64,000 nt of DNA, taken from positions 3,281,501-3,345,500 of the forward strand of contig NZ_CP146609.1 in assembly GCF_037094465.1 (NCBI RefSeq). Reading direction: 5' to 3'. The first letter of the stretch is position 1. The number at the start of each line of letters is the position of its first letter. Below, one piece after another: positions 44,514 to 53,297 of this stretch. The translations under genes were made by a program, and so were the position numbers. Source of the stretch: Pseudodesulfovibrio sp. 5S69. GTDB lineage: Bacteria; Desulfobacterota; Desulfovibrionia; Desulfovibrionales; Desulfovibrionaceae. The notes beneath the pieces were generated by a model. That model was not told the origin of the DNA, made no database searches, and saw nothing but the letters and a program-made list of their open reading frames with translations.

Positions 44514-44625
44514 GGTTCTTTCTTTTGGGCCAAGCACAAATCCGCAGGACAGCGGATTTGGACGTTGGCTTTGCCAACGCCCCGAAGGGTGAGCCCCAGG
44601 ACGGGGCGAATCAAAAGAAAGAACC
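44514..44625. repeat. Structured repeat B, copy 2
   Basis: Bounded by perfect 14-base inverted repeats (GGTTCTTTCTTTTG at 44514-44527, CAAAAGAAAGAACC at 44612-44625). Inside are the same three hairpins as copy 1: AAATCCG/CGGATTT (44538-44559), CGTTGGC-TTT-GCCAACG (44563-44579) and GCCCC-AGGAC-GGGGC (44593-44607). Hairpin 2 differs from copy 1 by paired changes. From 44626 to 44746 I see only a twice-repeated 16-base pyrimidine unit (44682-44713). Confidence 0.75.
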
Positions 44626-44746
44626 CCGCCGGGAGGGCTGCAAAAAACATGGAGGAGCGCCAGCGACGGCTCTCCTCCCCTTGTCTTTTTGCCCTTTTGT
44701 CTTTTTGCCCTTTTGCCTTTCAATCTTCCAATCACCGATCGCAAAG

Positions 44747-44770
44747 AGGCCCGCTCATGCGGGCCTTTTC
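44747..44770 (+). terminator. Intrinsic terminator
   Basis: An 8-bp stem AGGCCCGC / GCGGGCCT with a 4-base loop followed by TTTTCCTT. On the plus strand it would end transcripts from the DUF488 cassette and the repeats; it also sits just past the stop of the minus-strand small gene. Confidence 0.7.
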
Positions 44771-44781
44771 CTTCTCCCCCC

Positions 44782-44988
44782 TCATCGGTTGTGGCACTCC
44801 CGGCAGCAGAAATAACAGCCGTCCACCTCTTCATAATACTCCCGGGCCTTGGCGATGGCCGCGTGACAGGACGGGTACTGGCCGAGGTAGATGCTGTTTT
44901 CGGGCAGCGGCTTGTTCGAGCACAGGCTCGTGTGGACCTCATGCTCGCCCGTGGCCTGAGCCTTCTTGTTGACGTAATACCTATACAT
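44782..44988 (-). CDS. Small cysteine-rich protein of a widespread unknown family
   Basis: A 68-residue protein: MYRYYVNKKAQATGEHEVH, SLCSNKP, YLGQYPSCHAAIAKA, and a C-terminal metal-site-like DGCYFCCRECHNR. The pattern (xYYVN..AQ..GxHEVH..xC...YLG....C..A...A......DGCYxCC.ECH) recurs in many Gram-negative genomes as an uncharacterised family. GGGAGG precedes the ATG at 44988. It stands alone. Confidence 0.8.
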   Translation of the reverse strand: MYRYYVNKKAQATGEHEVHTSLCSNKPLPENSIYLGQYPSCHAAIAKAREYYEEVDGCYFCCRECHNR

Positions 44989-45098
44989 GGAGCCTCCCTT
45001 TTGATGGTGTCGGCCTTCCATATATAAAAATTATAATCAAATGTATATATTTTATAGTAGATTCTGTTGAGTAGAATAAAAAAAAGGCACTCCGTCCG

Positions 45099-45905
45099 CT
45101 ATTGCTTGGTGACGTACTTTCCTACGATGGCCTCGATCTGCCCCTCGGCCTTCATCTGTTTGATCACCTCGTTGAACTCCGGCAGCCGCTCGGCATAGGG
45201 ACAGTCCCGGTTGATGAGCAGATGGAACGGCATGGCCTCAAGCGAGACGTCCGTTTCCACGATGCGGTTCGCCACCCCGCCCTCCTCGATCAGGGGCCAG
45301 GCGGCCATGGGCCACTCGATGGCGATGTCGCCCCGGCGGTTTGCCAGCATGAGCCAGACGTTCTTGAGCAACGGCGACTCGTAGGTCTTGATGCCCCGCG
45401 AGCGGATGAACTTATCGTTCCAGCCGTTGCCGTGGTAGGTGACCACCACCAGGCCCAGCCGGTCGATGTCGTCGATGGAGCGGATATTCCTGATCTCGGC
45501 CAGCCTGGGGTTGTCCACGGTGGTGAAGACCTTGAGCCGTTTCAGATAAAACGGGTCCTCGTGCGTGGCCGCGTAGGCCAGCCGCTCGGCCGTGGCCACG
45601 GTGATCATGGCGTCGGCATCGCCCGACCGGACCAGGGCCTGGCACCGGCTCCAGGGATAGGCCCGCCATGTGGACCGGATGCCCATGCGCCCGAGGGCCT
45701 CACTGACGATCTCGTAGAAGAAACCGGTCATGCGCCCTTCCACGGTCCGGGTGAAGAAGGGCCAGTAGTCCGGATAGACCACACGCAGAGGGTCGGCCGC
45801 GAACGATGCCGGAACCAGGGTGACCAGGAGCACGGCGGCAAGGCACAGGCCCGACAACCACCTTCCGGCCCTGCCGAATATCATTCCCGTCTCAAATCCT
45901 CTCAT
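45099..45905 (-). CDS. Periplasmic solute-binding protein (SBP_bac_3 type)
   Basis: A 268-residue protein with a signal peptide (GLCLAAVLLVTLVPASFA-AD). The mature part has the amino-acid-binding fold: LRVVYPDYWPFF, GFFYEIVSEALGRMG, SGDADAMITVATAER and the final EFNEVIKQMKAEGQIEAIVGKY. No ABC permease or ATPase is next to it, so it may be a stand-alone sensor-type binder. An alternative start at 45884 (MIFGRAGRW) would give a tidier signal peptide. Confidence 0.82.
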   Translation of the reverse strand: MRGFETGMIFGRAGRWLSGLCLAAVLLVTLVPASFAADPLRVVYPDYWPFFTRTVEGRMTGFFYEIVSEALGRMGIRSTWRAYPWSRCQALVRSGDADAMITVATAERLAYAATHEDPFYLKRLKVFTTVDNPRLAEIRNIRSIDDIDRLGLVVVTYHGNGWNDKFIRSRGIKTYESPLLKNVWLMLANRRGDIAIEWPMAAWPLIEEGGVANRIVETDVSLEAMPFHLLINRDCPYAERLPEFNEVIKQMKAEGQIEAIVGKYVTKQ

Positions 45906-46032
45906 GCTCCGACGGTAGCAGATTCTTTTTTTCAGTCAACAGGATACGGACTGTTTCAACGATAAAGAGCAAAGACACGAAAAAAGCCGCCCGAAAGCAG
46001 CCTTTTTCTTATATTATATTGTATATATTGTA

Positions 46033-49000
46033 CTATTTTTCTTTCTTGTTGGCTATGCCCTCTTTCCGCAGGAACCGGCCGATCCACGAGCCCGCGCCCT
46101 GGATGGCGGTGTACAGGGAGGGGACCACGAGCACGCCGAGGACGGTGGCCGCGATCATGCCGCCGAAGACCGAGGTGCCCAGGGCGTGGCGGCTGGCCGA
46201 GCCCGCGCCCGAGGCCCGGACCAGGGGGATGACGCCCAGGATGAAGGCGAACGAGGTCATCAGGATGGGCCGGAAGCGCAGGGACGCCGCCGCCTTGGCC
46301 GCCTCAAGTATGGACATGCCCGCGTCGTGCTTGTCCTTGGCGTACTCCACGATCATGATCGCGTTCTTGGCCGCCAGGCCGATGAGCATGACCAGGCCGA
46401 CCTGGGCGTAGACGTTGTTGTCCAGCCCGCGCAGCCACTGGGCCGACATGGCCCCGAAGATGCCGAGCGGCACGCACAGGATGACCGCGAAGGGCGTGGT
46501 CCAGCTCTCGTACTGCGCGGCCAGGACCAGGAAGACCATGACGATGGCCAGGCCGAAGATGACCCCGACCTGTCCGCCCGCGCTCTTCTCCTGGTAGGCG
46601 ATGGCCGTCCAGTCGTAGCCGTACCCGTCGGGCAGGTTCTGCTTGGCCACGTCCTCCATGGCGGCGATGGTCTGGCCCGAACTGTACCCGGCCGGGGTGG
46701 CCGCGTTGATCTCCACCGAGCGGAACACGTTGTAGCGCTGGATGTACTCCGGGCCGGTGATCCGCTTGGCGTGGCTCAGGGTGGACAGCGGGACCATCTG
46801 GCCGGTGTTGGAGCGCATGTAGAAGCGGTTCAGGTCCTCAAGCCGGGTGCGGAACTGGGACTCGGCCTGAGCCATGACCCGGTAGGTGCGCCCATACTTG
46901 TTGAAGTCGTTGATGTAGTAGCCGCCGAGATAGGTCTGGAGCGTCTTGAACACGTCGGAGATGGGCACCCCGAGCTTCTTGACCTTGTCGCGGTCGATCT
47001 CCACGAAGTACTGCGGCACGTTGTCGCTGAAGGTCGTGAACAGGTTGGCTATCTCCGGGCGCTTGGACGCCGCGGCGATGTACTGCTTGGTCACGGCGGC
47101 CAACTCGGACACGGTGTTGCCGGAGCGGTCCTGCAACTCGAACTGCAATCCGCCGGTGGAGGACAGGCCCGGGATGGGCGGCGGCGAGAAGGCCATGACC
47201 ACCGCCTCCTGGATACCCCAGAACGCCTTCTGCGCCTTGCCCATGATGGTCTTGAGCGACAGGTCCGGCGTGGTCCGCTTGGCCCAGTCGTCCAGGACCA
47301 CGAAGACCGCCGAGGTGTACGAGGAGTAGGCCCCGGTCAGCAGGTTGAACCCGCCGAGCACGACGTAGTTGTGCACGCCCGGCGCGTCCTTGAGATAGGC
47401 CTCGACCTTCTTCATGACCCCATCGGACCGCTCCAGGGACGCGCCCTCGGGCAGGGAGACGTTGACGATGAAATACCCCTGGTCCTCGTCCGGCACGAAG
47501 CTGGACGGCAGGATGGAGAACAGCCCGCCGCAGGCCCCGATGAGCACAGCCACCACCAGCACGCCCATGAAGGCGCGCCTGACCATGGCCGCCACGGCCT
47601 TGTTGTACCGCTGGGTGACCCAGTCGAAGATGGTGTTGAACTTGCCGAAGAACCAGCCGAGCGGCCCGCGGATGGGCGAGTACGGCCGCAGTATCAGAGC
47701 CGACAGAGCGGGCGACAGGGTCAGGGCGTTGACCGACGAGATGGCCACGGACACGGACAGGGTCAGGGCGAACTGCTTGTAGAGCTGGCCGGTGATGCCG
47801 CCCATGAAGGCCACCGGGATGAACACCGCGATGAGCACCAGTGTACTGGCGATGACCGGGCCGGTGACCTCGCTCATGGCCTTCTTGGTGGCGTCCTTGG
47901 GCGACATGCCCTCCTCGTCGATGTTGCGCTGGGTCGCCTCCACCACCACGATGGCGTCGTCGACCACGATGCCGATGGCCAGAACCAGGCCGAACAGGGT
48001 CAGGGTGTTGATGGAGAACCCGAGCAAGGGGAACAGGGCGAAGGTACCGATCAGGGAGACCGGCACACAGACCATGGGGATGATGGTCGTGCGCCAGTTC
48101 TGCAGGAAGATGAAGACCACCAGGAAGACGAGGATCAACGCTTCGTACAGGGTGGACATGACCTCGTCGATGGACGAGTTCACGAACCGGGTGGTGTCGT
48201 ACGGAATGGAATAGTGAACGCCCTCCGGGAAGTACCGGGACAGGTCCGCCATGGTCGCCCGCACCTGCTTGGCCACGTCCAGGGCGTTGGAGCCGGGCAA
48301 CTGGTAGATGAGCATGGAAGCGTTGGGCTGGCCGTTCAGGCGGGCGAAGGTGAAGTAGTTCTTGGCGCCCAGTTCCACGCGGGCCACATCCTTGATGCGC
48401 ACCACGGACCCGTCAGGCTCGGCCTTGAGGATGATGTTGCCGAACTCGTCGGGGTCGGCCAGCCGCCCTTTGACGCGCAGGGTCATCTGAAACTGCTGAT
48501 CCTTGGGCGAGGGCGGCATGCCGAGCTGGCCTGCCGGGGCCTGGGTGTTCTGCTCCTCCACGGCGTTGATCACGTCGCTGACCGTCAGGTCGTAGGAGGC
48601 CAGGCGGTCCGGGTCGAGCCACAGGCGCATGCCGTAGTCCAGGTCGCCGAACATGTTCACGTCGCCGACGCCCTCGATGCGGCGGAGCGCGTCGTAAAGG
48701 TTGATCTTGCCGTAGTTGTTCAGGAAGAGCGTGTCGTACTCGGGTTTGTCCGAGGTCAGGGAGACGATGAGCACGAACTCCGGCGACTGCTTGCGCACGG
48801 AGATGCCGGTGTTCCGAACCTCCTGGGGCAACTGGGGCGTGGCCAGGTTGACGCGGTTCTGCACGTCCACGGTGGCCAGCTCCAGGTCGCGGCCCAGTTG
48901 GAAGGTCACGGTCAGGTTCAGGGAGCCGTCGTTGGCCGAGATGGACTTCATGTACATCATGTCCTGCGCGCCGTTGACCTGCTCCTCGATGGGCGCGGCC

Positions 49001-49185
49001 ACGGACTGCTCCACGGTGGCGGCGTCGGCGCCGGTATACGTGGCCTTGACGCTGACCGAAGGCGGCGAGATCTGCGGGTACTGGGCGATGGGCAGGGCGA
49101 ACAGGGAAAGCACGCCCACCAGCAGGATGATGATGGCCACCACCGAGGCGAAAATGGGCCGGTCGATGAAAAAGCGAACGAACAT
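46033..49185 (-). CDS. AcrB-type HAE1 RND multidrug transporter
   Basis: A 1050-residue RND pump of the hydrophobe/amphiphile class: FFIDRPIFASVVAIIILLVG at the N-terminus, proton-relay VLAIGIVVDDAIVVVE with the DD pair in helix 4, and GITGQLYKQFALTLSVSVAIS. It moves drugs or lipophiles from periplasm and membrane to the outside with the adaptor encoded 3 bases upstream. GGAGTAACCC precedes the ATG. No outer-membrane factor gene is present. Confidence 0.94.
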   Translation of the reverse strand: MFVRFFIDRPIFASVVAIIILLVGVLSLFALPIAQYPQISPPSVSVKATYTGADAATVEQSVAAPIEEQVNGAQDMMYMKSISANDGSLNLTVTFQLGRDLELATVDVQNRVNLATPQLPQEVRNTGISVRKQSPEFVLIVSLTSDKPEYDTLFLNNYGKINLYDALRRIEGVGDVNMFGDLDYGMRLWLDPDRLASYDLTVSDVINAVEEQNTQAPAGQLGMPPSPKDQQFQMTLRVKGRLADPDEFGNIILKAEPDGSVVRIKDVARVELGAKNYFTFARLNGQPNASMLIYQLPGSNALDVAKQVRATMADLSRYFPEGVHYSIPYDTTRFVNSSIDEVMSTLYEALILVFLVVFIFLQNWRTTIIPMVCVPVSLIGTFALFPLLGFSINTLTLFGLVLAIGIVVDDAIVVVEATQRNIDEEGMSPKDATKKAMSEVTGPVIASTLVLIAVFIPVAFMGGITGQLYKQFALTLSVSVAISSVNALTLSPALSALILRPYSPIRGPLGWFFGKFNTIFDWVTQRYNKAVAAMVRRAFMGVLVVAVLIGACGGLFSILPSSFVPDEDQGYFIVNVSLPEGASLERSDGVMKKVEAYLKDAPGVHNYVVLGGFNLLTGAYSSYTSAVFVVLDDWAKRTTPDLSLKTIMGKAQKAFWGIQEAVVMAFSPPPIPGLSSTGGLQFELQDRSGNTVSELAAVTKQYIAAASKRPEIANLFTTFSDNVPQYFVEIDRDKVKKLGVPISDVFKTLQTYLGGYYINDFNKYGRTYRVMAQAESQFRTRLEDLNRFYMRSNTGQMVPLSTLSHAKRITGPEYIQRYNVFRSVEINAATPAGYSSGQTIAAMEDVAKQNLPDGYGYDWTAIAYQEKSAGGQVGVIFGLAIVMVFLVLAAQYESWTTPFAVILCVPLGIFGAMSAQWLRGLDNNVYAQVGLVMLIGLAAKNAIMIVEYAKDKHDAGMSILEAAKAAASLRFRPILMTSFAFILGVIPLVRASGAGSASRHALGTSVFGGMIAATVLGVLVVPSLYTAIQGAGSWIGRFLRKEGIANKKEK

Positions 49186-49188
49186 GGG

Positions 49189-50463
49189 TTACTCCGCTCC
49201 GGTTTTCGCGCCGTCGCCCGAAGCGCCCTGCGTGTTGTCGCCGGATGCACCCTGCGCGTTGTCGCCGGAGACCGGCGCGGGCATGGTCCCGGCGTCGTCC
49301 GCCGAGGCGGGCTGCTGCCCGGCACCGGTGTCCATGGGGACCACCACCGGCTTGATCTTCATGCCCGGCTTGACCCGGTTTATGCCTTCGGCCAGGATCA
49401 TGTCCCCGGCCTTGACGCCCTCGGTGACCACGGCCAGATTCATGGACTCGGTGCCGAGCGTGACCGGCTGGTTCCTGATGGTCCCGTCAGGGTCGACCAG
49501 ATACACGGACTTCATGCCCTGAACGTCCATGATCGCCGTGACCGGGATAACCACCGCGTTCTGATGGTTGGAGACGCGCACCCGGACCTTGGCGTACTGG
49601 CCCGGCTTGAGCAGGTTGTCGGGGTTGGGGAAGAGCACGCGGATACCGAGCGTGCCGGTCTGCGGGTCCACGGTCGGATTGATCATGTCGAAACTGCCGG
49701 GCTGGCTGTACTCGCTGCCGTCGGCCAGGACCAGGCGGATGGGCCGCTCGCCCGACTCGCGGGCCTTCTTGTCGCGCATGGCCCGAATGTAATCGTTCTC
49801 GCTGACGTTGAAACTGACGTAGACCGGATCCATGGTGGAAATGGTCGCCAGCAGGGTATTCTCGCCCTGGCCCACCAGGTTGCCCACATCCACCTGCACC
49901 CGGCCGATGACGCCGTCGATGGGCGAATATATCTTGGTGTAGCCGAGCTGGATCTTGGCGTTCTCCACCTTGGCCCGGTTGTCGGCCAGTTGGGCCTTGT
50001 AGGTGGCCGCCTGGGTCTCGTAACTCTCATACTCGTCGCGGCTGACCACGCCCTCTTCAAAGAGCTTCTTGAACCGCTTCAGGTCCTTGGCCGCCTTGTT
50101 GTACAGGGCCTGATTGTACTCCAGCCCGGACTGGGCCTGCTTCAGGTCCTCCTCGAACGGCTTGGGATCGATGACGAAGAGCAGATCGCCCTTCTTCACC
50201 ATCCGGCCCTCCTCGAAATTCCGTTTGATCAGAAAACCGGCCACCCTGGCCCGGACCTCGACGGTCTCGTGGGCACTGATCTGGCCGACCCACTCGCCCC
50301 AGTTGGGCACGTCGCGGGTCTCGGCCTTGACCACCTTCATGGGGACCGCCTGGGGAGCCGCCTGCTCCGCCTTTTTGTCATTGCCGGAACAACCGGCCAC
50401 GGCGAGAGTAAGAAACAGGACGACACCACAGACCGACGCAGCACGCAAAACAGAGTTAACCAT
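49189..50463 (-). CDS. AcrA-type membrane-fusion lipoprotein
   Basis: A 424-residue adaptor with a lipobox (FLTLAVAGC-SG), so it is anchored as a lipoprotein. Lipoyl halves EVRARVAGFLIKRNFEEGRMVKKGD and YSPIDGVIGRVQVDVGNLVG flank a coiled-coil hairpin. The C-terminus ends in an 8-residue repeat (GDNAQGAS, GDNTQGAS, GDGAKTGA) absent from typical AcrA. Start at 50463 is chosen for the signal peptide. It forms an operon with the pump downstream. Confidence 0.92.
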   Translation of the reverse strand: MVNSVLRAASVCGVVLFLTLAVAGCSGNDKKAEQAAPQAVPMKVVKAETRDVPNWGEWVGQISAHETVEVRARVAGFLIKRNFEEGRMVKKGDLLFVIDPKPFEEDLKQAQSGLEYNQALYNKAAKDLKRFKKLFEEGVVSRDEYESYETQAATYKAQLADNRAKVENAKIQLGYTKIYSPIDGVIGRVQVDVGNLVGQGENTLLATISTMDPVYVSFNVSENDYIRAMRDKKARESGERPIRLVLADGSEYSQPGSFDMINPTVDPQTGTLGIRVLFPNPDNLLKPGQYAKVRVRVSNHQNAVVIPVTAIMDVQGMKSVYLVDPDGTIRNQPVTLGTESMNLAVVTEGVKAGDMILAEGINRVKPGMKIKPVVVPMDTGAGQQPASADDAGTMPAPVSGDNAQGASGDNTQGASGDGAKTGAE

Positions 50464-50541
50464 CTTGAAAACCTTGCATTGTGTTGTTGTGAAAAAACCC
50501 CTCATCATCATACGCAATTGTGCACACCTTACAGGCATCAG

Positions 50542-50584
50542 GCAAGTATGTATATTAGTTATTTCACATAATGCACGTACTTGC
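50542..50584. promoter_or_regulatory. Inverted repeat in the acrAB-like upstream region
   Basis: GCAAGTA (50542-50548) and TACTTGC (50578-50584) are exact inverse copies flanking an A+T-rich core with TATATTAG and CATAATG, about 80-120 bases upstream of the adaptor gene. It could be a regulator site over the promoter, but no regulator gene lies beside it. Confidence 0.3.
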
Positions 50585-50689
50585 GTCACCCCGTCGTGGG
50601 CAAAACGGCACCCCCCGTATTGACTATGGCCCGGCCAGACCGTACTTATCGGTCAGTTGCAACCGCACTTAATCAGCACGGAGAGGAAA

Positions 50690-50977
50690 ATGGGCCAGAA
50701 CAACTGCAGAGAAAACCCCATGAAGGGCATCCCCATGGGCATCAACTTCACCACCTTCATCTACTCCCTGTCGTCCTCGGCCATGGTCGCTCTGGGCGAG
50801 GCCGCCGATCCGGGCACGGGCAACGTCGCCTTCAACAAGGACCTGGCCAAGCACACCATCGACGTGCTCGGCATGCTCAAGCAGAAGTTCGACAACGGCC
50901 TGGAAGAGGACGAAAAAAAGCTGTTGTGCGACATCGTGTACAATCTGCGGATGGCCTACGTTAACAAGACAAAATAA
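50690..50977 (+). CDS. DUF1844 protein
   Basis: A 95-residue protein of the DUF1844 family, recognised by INFTTFIYSLSSSAMVALGEA and AKHTIDVLGMLKQKFDNGLEEDEKKLL. It is uncharacterised and common in delta-proteobacteria. GGAGAGG lies before ATG 50690. It is 11 bases ahead of argC and likely co-transcribed. Confidence 0.87.
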   Translation: MGQNNCRENPMKGIPMGINFTTFIYSLSSSAMVALGEAADPGTGNVAFNKDLAKHTIDVLGMLKQKFDNGLEEDEKKLLCDIVYNLRMAYVNKTK

Positions 50978-50988
50978 CGGGAACGACA

Positions 50989-52041
50989 ATGTCTCAGATC
51001 ATCAAGGCCGGGCTGGTGGGCGTCACCGGCTATACCGGCATGGAACTGGCCCGGCTCATGGTCCACCACTCCTCCATGGAGTTGGTCAGGGCCACCTCCC
51101 GGTCCGAGGCGGGCAAGAAGCTCGCCGATATCTATCCCTTCCTCAACCGGCTGCCCCTGGGCGAATTGGTCATCACCCGGCCCGACGCCGCCGACCTGGC
51201 GGACTGCGACGTGGTCTTCCTGGCCGTGCCGCACAAGACCGCCATGGAGATCGCGGCCGATCTGGTCGAGGCGGGCGTCAAGGTGGTGGACCTATCCGCC
51301 GACTTCCGCATCAACGACAAGGCCACCTACGAGGCCTGGTACCAGGTGGAGCACACCCGCGCCGACCTGCTCAAGGAGGCGGTCTACGGACTGCCCGAGC
51401 TGTATCTGGACAAGATCATGGGCGCGCGGCTCATCGCCAACCCCGGCTGCTACCCGACGTCGAGCATTCTCGGCCTGGCTCCGGCCCTGTCCGCCGGACT
51501 GGTGGAGACGGACGGCATCGTCATCGACGCCAAGTCCGGGGCCTCGGGCGCCGGACGCGGGGCCAAGGTGGGCAACCTGTTCTGCGAGGTGGCCGACTCC
51601 TTCCGGGCCTACGGCCTGCCCACCCACCGGCACACCCCCGAGATCGAACAGGAAATTTCCAAGCTGGCCGGGACCGGAATCACGGTCTCGTTCAACACCC
51701 ACCTACTGCCCATCGACCGGGGCATCCTGTCGACCATCTACACCCGGCTCAAGGATGCGACCGACCTGGACGCGGTGCACCAAACCTACACCGACTTCTA
51801 CGCGGACAAGCCTCTGGTGCGCGTGCTGCCCAAGGGCCAGTTGCCCGAGACCCGGTTCGTGCGCGGCACGGTCTTCTGCGACATCGGCCTGGTGGTCGAC
51901 CCGCGGACCAACCGGCTGGTCATCCTGTCGGCCATCGACAACCTCTGCCGGGGCGCTTCGGGACAGGCATTGATGAATGCCAACCTGATCTGCGGCCTGG
52001 ACATCGACGAAGGGTTGCCCATGGCTCCGATGATGCCCTAG
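50989..52041 (+). CDS. argC: N-acetyl-gamma-glutamyl-phosphate reductase
   Basis: A 350-residue ArgC. The NADP-binding loop is LVGVTGYTGMELARL, the catalytic cysteine is in ANPGCYPTSSILGLAP and the conserved histidine is in FNTHLLPIDRGI. It catalyses the third step of arginine synthesis. No other arg genes are adjacent. A terminator follows at 52155. Confidence 0.96.
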   Translation: MSQIIKAGLVGVTGYTGMELARLMVHHSSMELVRATSRSEAGKKLADIYPFLNRLPLGELVITRPDAADLADCDVVFLAVPHKTAMEIAADLVEAGVKVVDLSADFRINDKATYEAWYQVEHTRADLLKEAVYGLPELYLDKIMGARLIANPGCYPTSSILGLAPALSAGLVETDGIVIDAKSGASGAGRGAKVGNLFCEVADSFRAYGLPTHRHTPEIEQEISKLAGTGITVSFNTHLLPIDRGILSTIYTRLKDATDLDAVHQTYTDFYADKPLVRVLPKGQLPETRFVRGTVFCDIGLVVDPRTNRLVILSAIDNLCRGASGQALMNANLICGLDIDEGLPMAPMMP

Positions 52042-52154
52042 TAGGCTGTTGAAAGCCCCACGATCGCGACGTTGAGCGCATCGCCGGCGGGCCCTCGCAG
52101 GCTGTTGAACAGCGTGTCAGGCACAAAACGGATTCATAAACTTTCAATGAATTG

Positions 52155-52184
52155 AAGGCCGTCGTCCAGACGGCCTTTTCTTTT
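52155..52184 (+). terminator. Terminator after argC
   Basis: AAGGCCGTC / GACGGCCTT, a 9-bp stem with a 5-base loop followed by TTCTTTT. Between argC and this hairpin the motif AGGCTGTTGAA occurs twice (52043 and about 52098) without obvious meaning. Confidence 0.8.
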
Positions 52185-52249
52185 CTGCGCCAATGTATAT
52201 ATTGATGGGAGGTGAGTGTACCCCGACACCGAATACGGAGGATATCGAC

Positions 52250-52861
52250 ATGGAATTCCAAGAAATATTGGAAAGGCGTAGGGCCATCAACTTTTTCGAC
52301 CCCGAGCAGGACGTGTCCGATGACATGCTGCGCACCTTGTTGGCCGAGGCCGCCATGGCCCCGTCGAGTTTCAACCTGCAGCCGTGGAAGGTGAAGGTGG
52401 TCCGCGCCCCGCAGCGCAAGGCCGCCCTGCGCGCCGTGGCCTGGGACCAGCCCAAGATCACCGAGGCCCCGGTGGTGCTCATCGTCTTGGGCGACCGCGA
52501 CGGCTGGAAGGAAGGCAATCCGACCTTCGAAGGCCATTTCAAGCACAACATGCAACCGGAACAACGCGATTATCTGGTCAACGCCGCCAAGGCCCTATAC
52601 GGCGACACCTCGGACGCTTCCCTGGCCTTTGCCGCCAAAAACGCCGGGCTGTTCGCCATGTCCTTCATGTTCGCGGCCGCCGCACACGGCCTGGACACCC
52701 ACCCCATGGACGGGTTCGACCGCGAGGCCGTGCGTAAGGAGTTCAACATCCCGGACAACTACTGGATTCCCATGTTGATCGCCGTGGGCCACCGCAAGCC
52801 CGACCTTCAGGTCCACCCCAAAGCCTGGCGCCAATCCGTGGATGATATGATCTTGCCGTAG
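52250..52861 (+). CDS. Nitroreductase family FMN enzyme
   Basis: A 203-residue nitroreductase: the FMN-binding start ILERRRAINFFDPEQDV, MAPSSFNLQPWKV, and the late IPMLIAVGHRKPD. It reduces nitro, quinone or similar groups with NAD(P)H; the physiological substrate is unknown. GGAGG lies 8 bases before ATG 52250. Its TAG stop overlaps the first bases of repeat A copy 2. Confidence 0.9.
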   Translation: MEFQEILERRRAINFFDPEQDVSDDMLRTLLAEAAMAPSSFNLQPWKVKVVRAPQRKAALRAVAWDQPKITEAPVVLIVLGDRDGWKEGNPTFEGHFKHNMQPEQRDYLVNAAKALYGDTSDASLAFAAKNAGLFAMSFMFAAAAHGLDTHPMDGFDREAVRKEFNIPDNYWIPMLIAVGHRKPDLQVHPKAWRQSVDDMILP

Positions 52862-53042
52862 GCGGCTTCCGATAGCGGCGCATCCGCACTTTTTTTCCAG
52901 GAGGCTTTCACCCTCACGTAGACAGCTACGCTGCGGTGAAAGCCCTTCGGGAGAAAATGCACGGCTGCACCACTCTTGAAAGCCTTGTGCGAGTGCGGCA
53001 AAAGAGCCGCTGTCGCGTGCTGGCGCACCCGAATCGCTCCAG
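52860..53042. repeat. Structured intergenic repeat A, copy 2
   Basis: Begins AGGCGGCTTCCGATAGCGG and ends AATCGCTCCAGAAG, like copy 1 at 27560. Arm 52886-52912 pairs with 52935-52962; the stem sequence differs from copy 1 in both arms in matching ways (CTTTCACC/GGTGAAAG here, GCCAATCC/GGTTGCCC there). The inner hairpin CGTAG-ACAG-CTACG (52917-52930) and flanking GCTACGCTGCGGT are kept. No element B is inserted. Confidence 0.75.
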
Positions 53043-53055
53043 AAGAATCAAGAAT

Positions 53056-53094
53056 AAAGACCTCCGACTCATTGCCGAGCCGGAGGTCTTTTTG
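53056..53094 (+). terminator. Terminator downstream of repeat A copy 2
   Basis: AAAGACCTCCG / CGGAGGTCTTT, an 11-bp stem followed by TTG; it ends the nitroreductase transcript past the repeat. From 53095 to 53211 no gene is visible. Confidence 0.8.
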
Positions 53095-53211
53095 TTCCGT
53101 CTACCGCCCTGCGAGAGGTCTAACCCCGCGAAGCCGTATAGATTCCGGGAAATTTCATTGTACCATATTTCAATTTCGCGACTAGCTTGAAACGTCGATT
53201 ATCAATTGCAG

Positions 53212-53241
53212 TTGGGGAAAAAAGCGACACTCATTTATAAT
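53212..53241 (+). promoter_or_regulatory. Probable promoter of the second chemoreceptor
   Basis: A perfect TATAAT (53236-53241) with TTGGGG 18 bases upstream (53212-53217), in A+T-rich DNA about 55 bases before the start codon. The -35 box is weak. Confidence 0.45.
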
Positions 53242-53297
53242 AGCCTCCTTCAATTGCCTATGTGATAAGATATGAACCCAATTAATCAGGAGGCTCC

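Noticed and set aside
44682..44713. Two 16-base direct repeats as a possible CRISPR start
   Set aside because: Only two adjacent units with no spacers and a simple pyrimidine-rich sequence; no cas genes in the window.
46186..50571. 1461-codon open frame on the plus strand
   Set aside because: Antisense to the AcrAB-type genes, which have clear domains; the frame has no recognisable motif.
52042..52154. Possible tRNA or small RNA after argC
   Set aside because: The stretch has a repeated AGGCTGTTGAA but no cloverleaf and no promoter.
52807..53028. Minus-strand open frame over repeat A copy 2
   Set aside because: It simply reads through the repeat, and a similar frame exists over copy 1; the structure explains the conservation better than coding.
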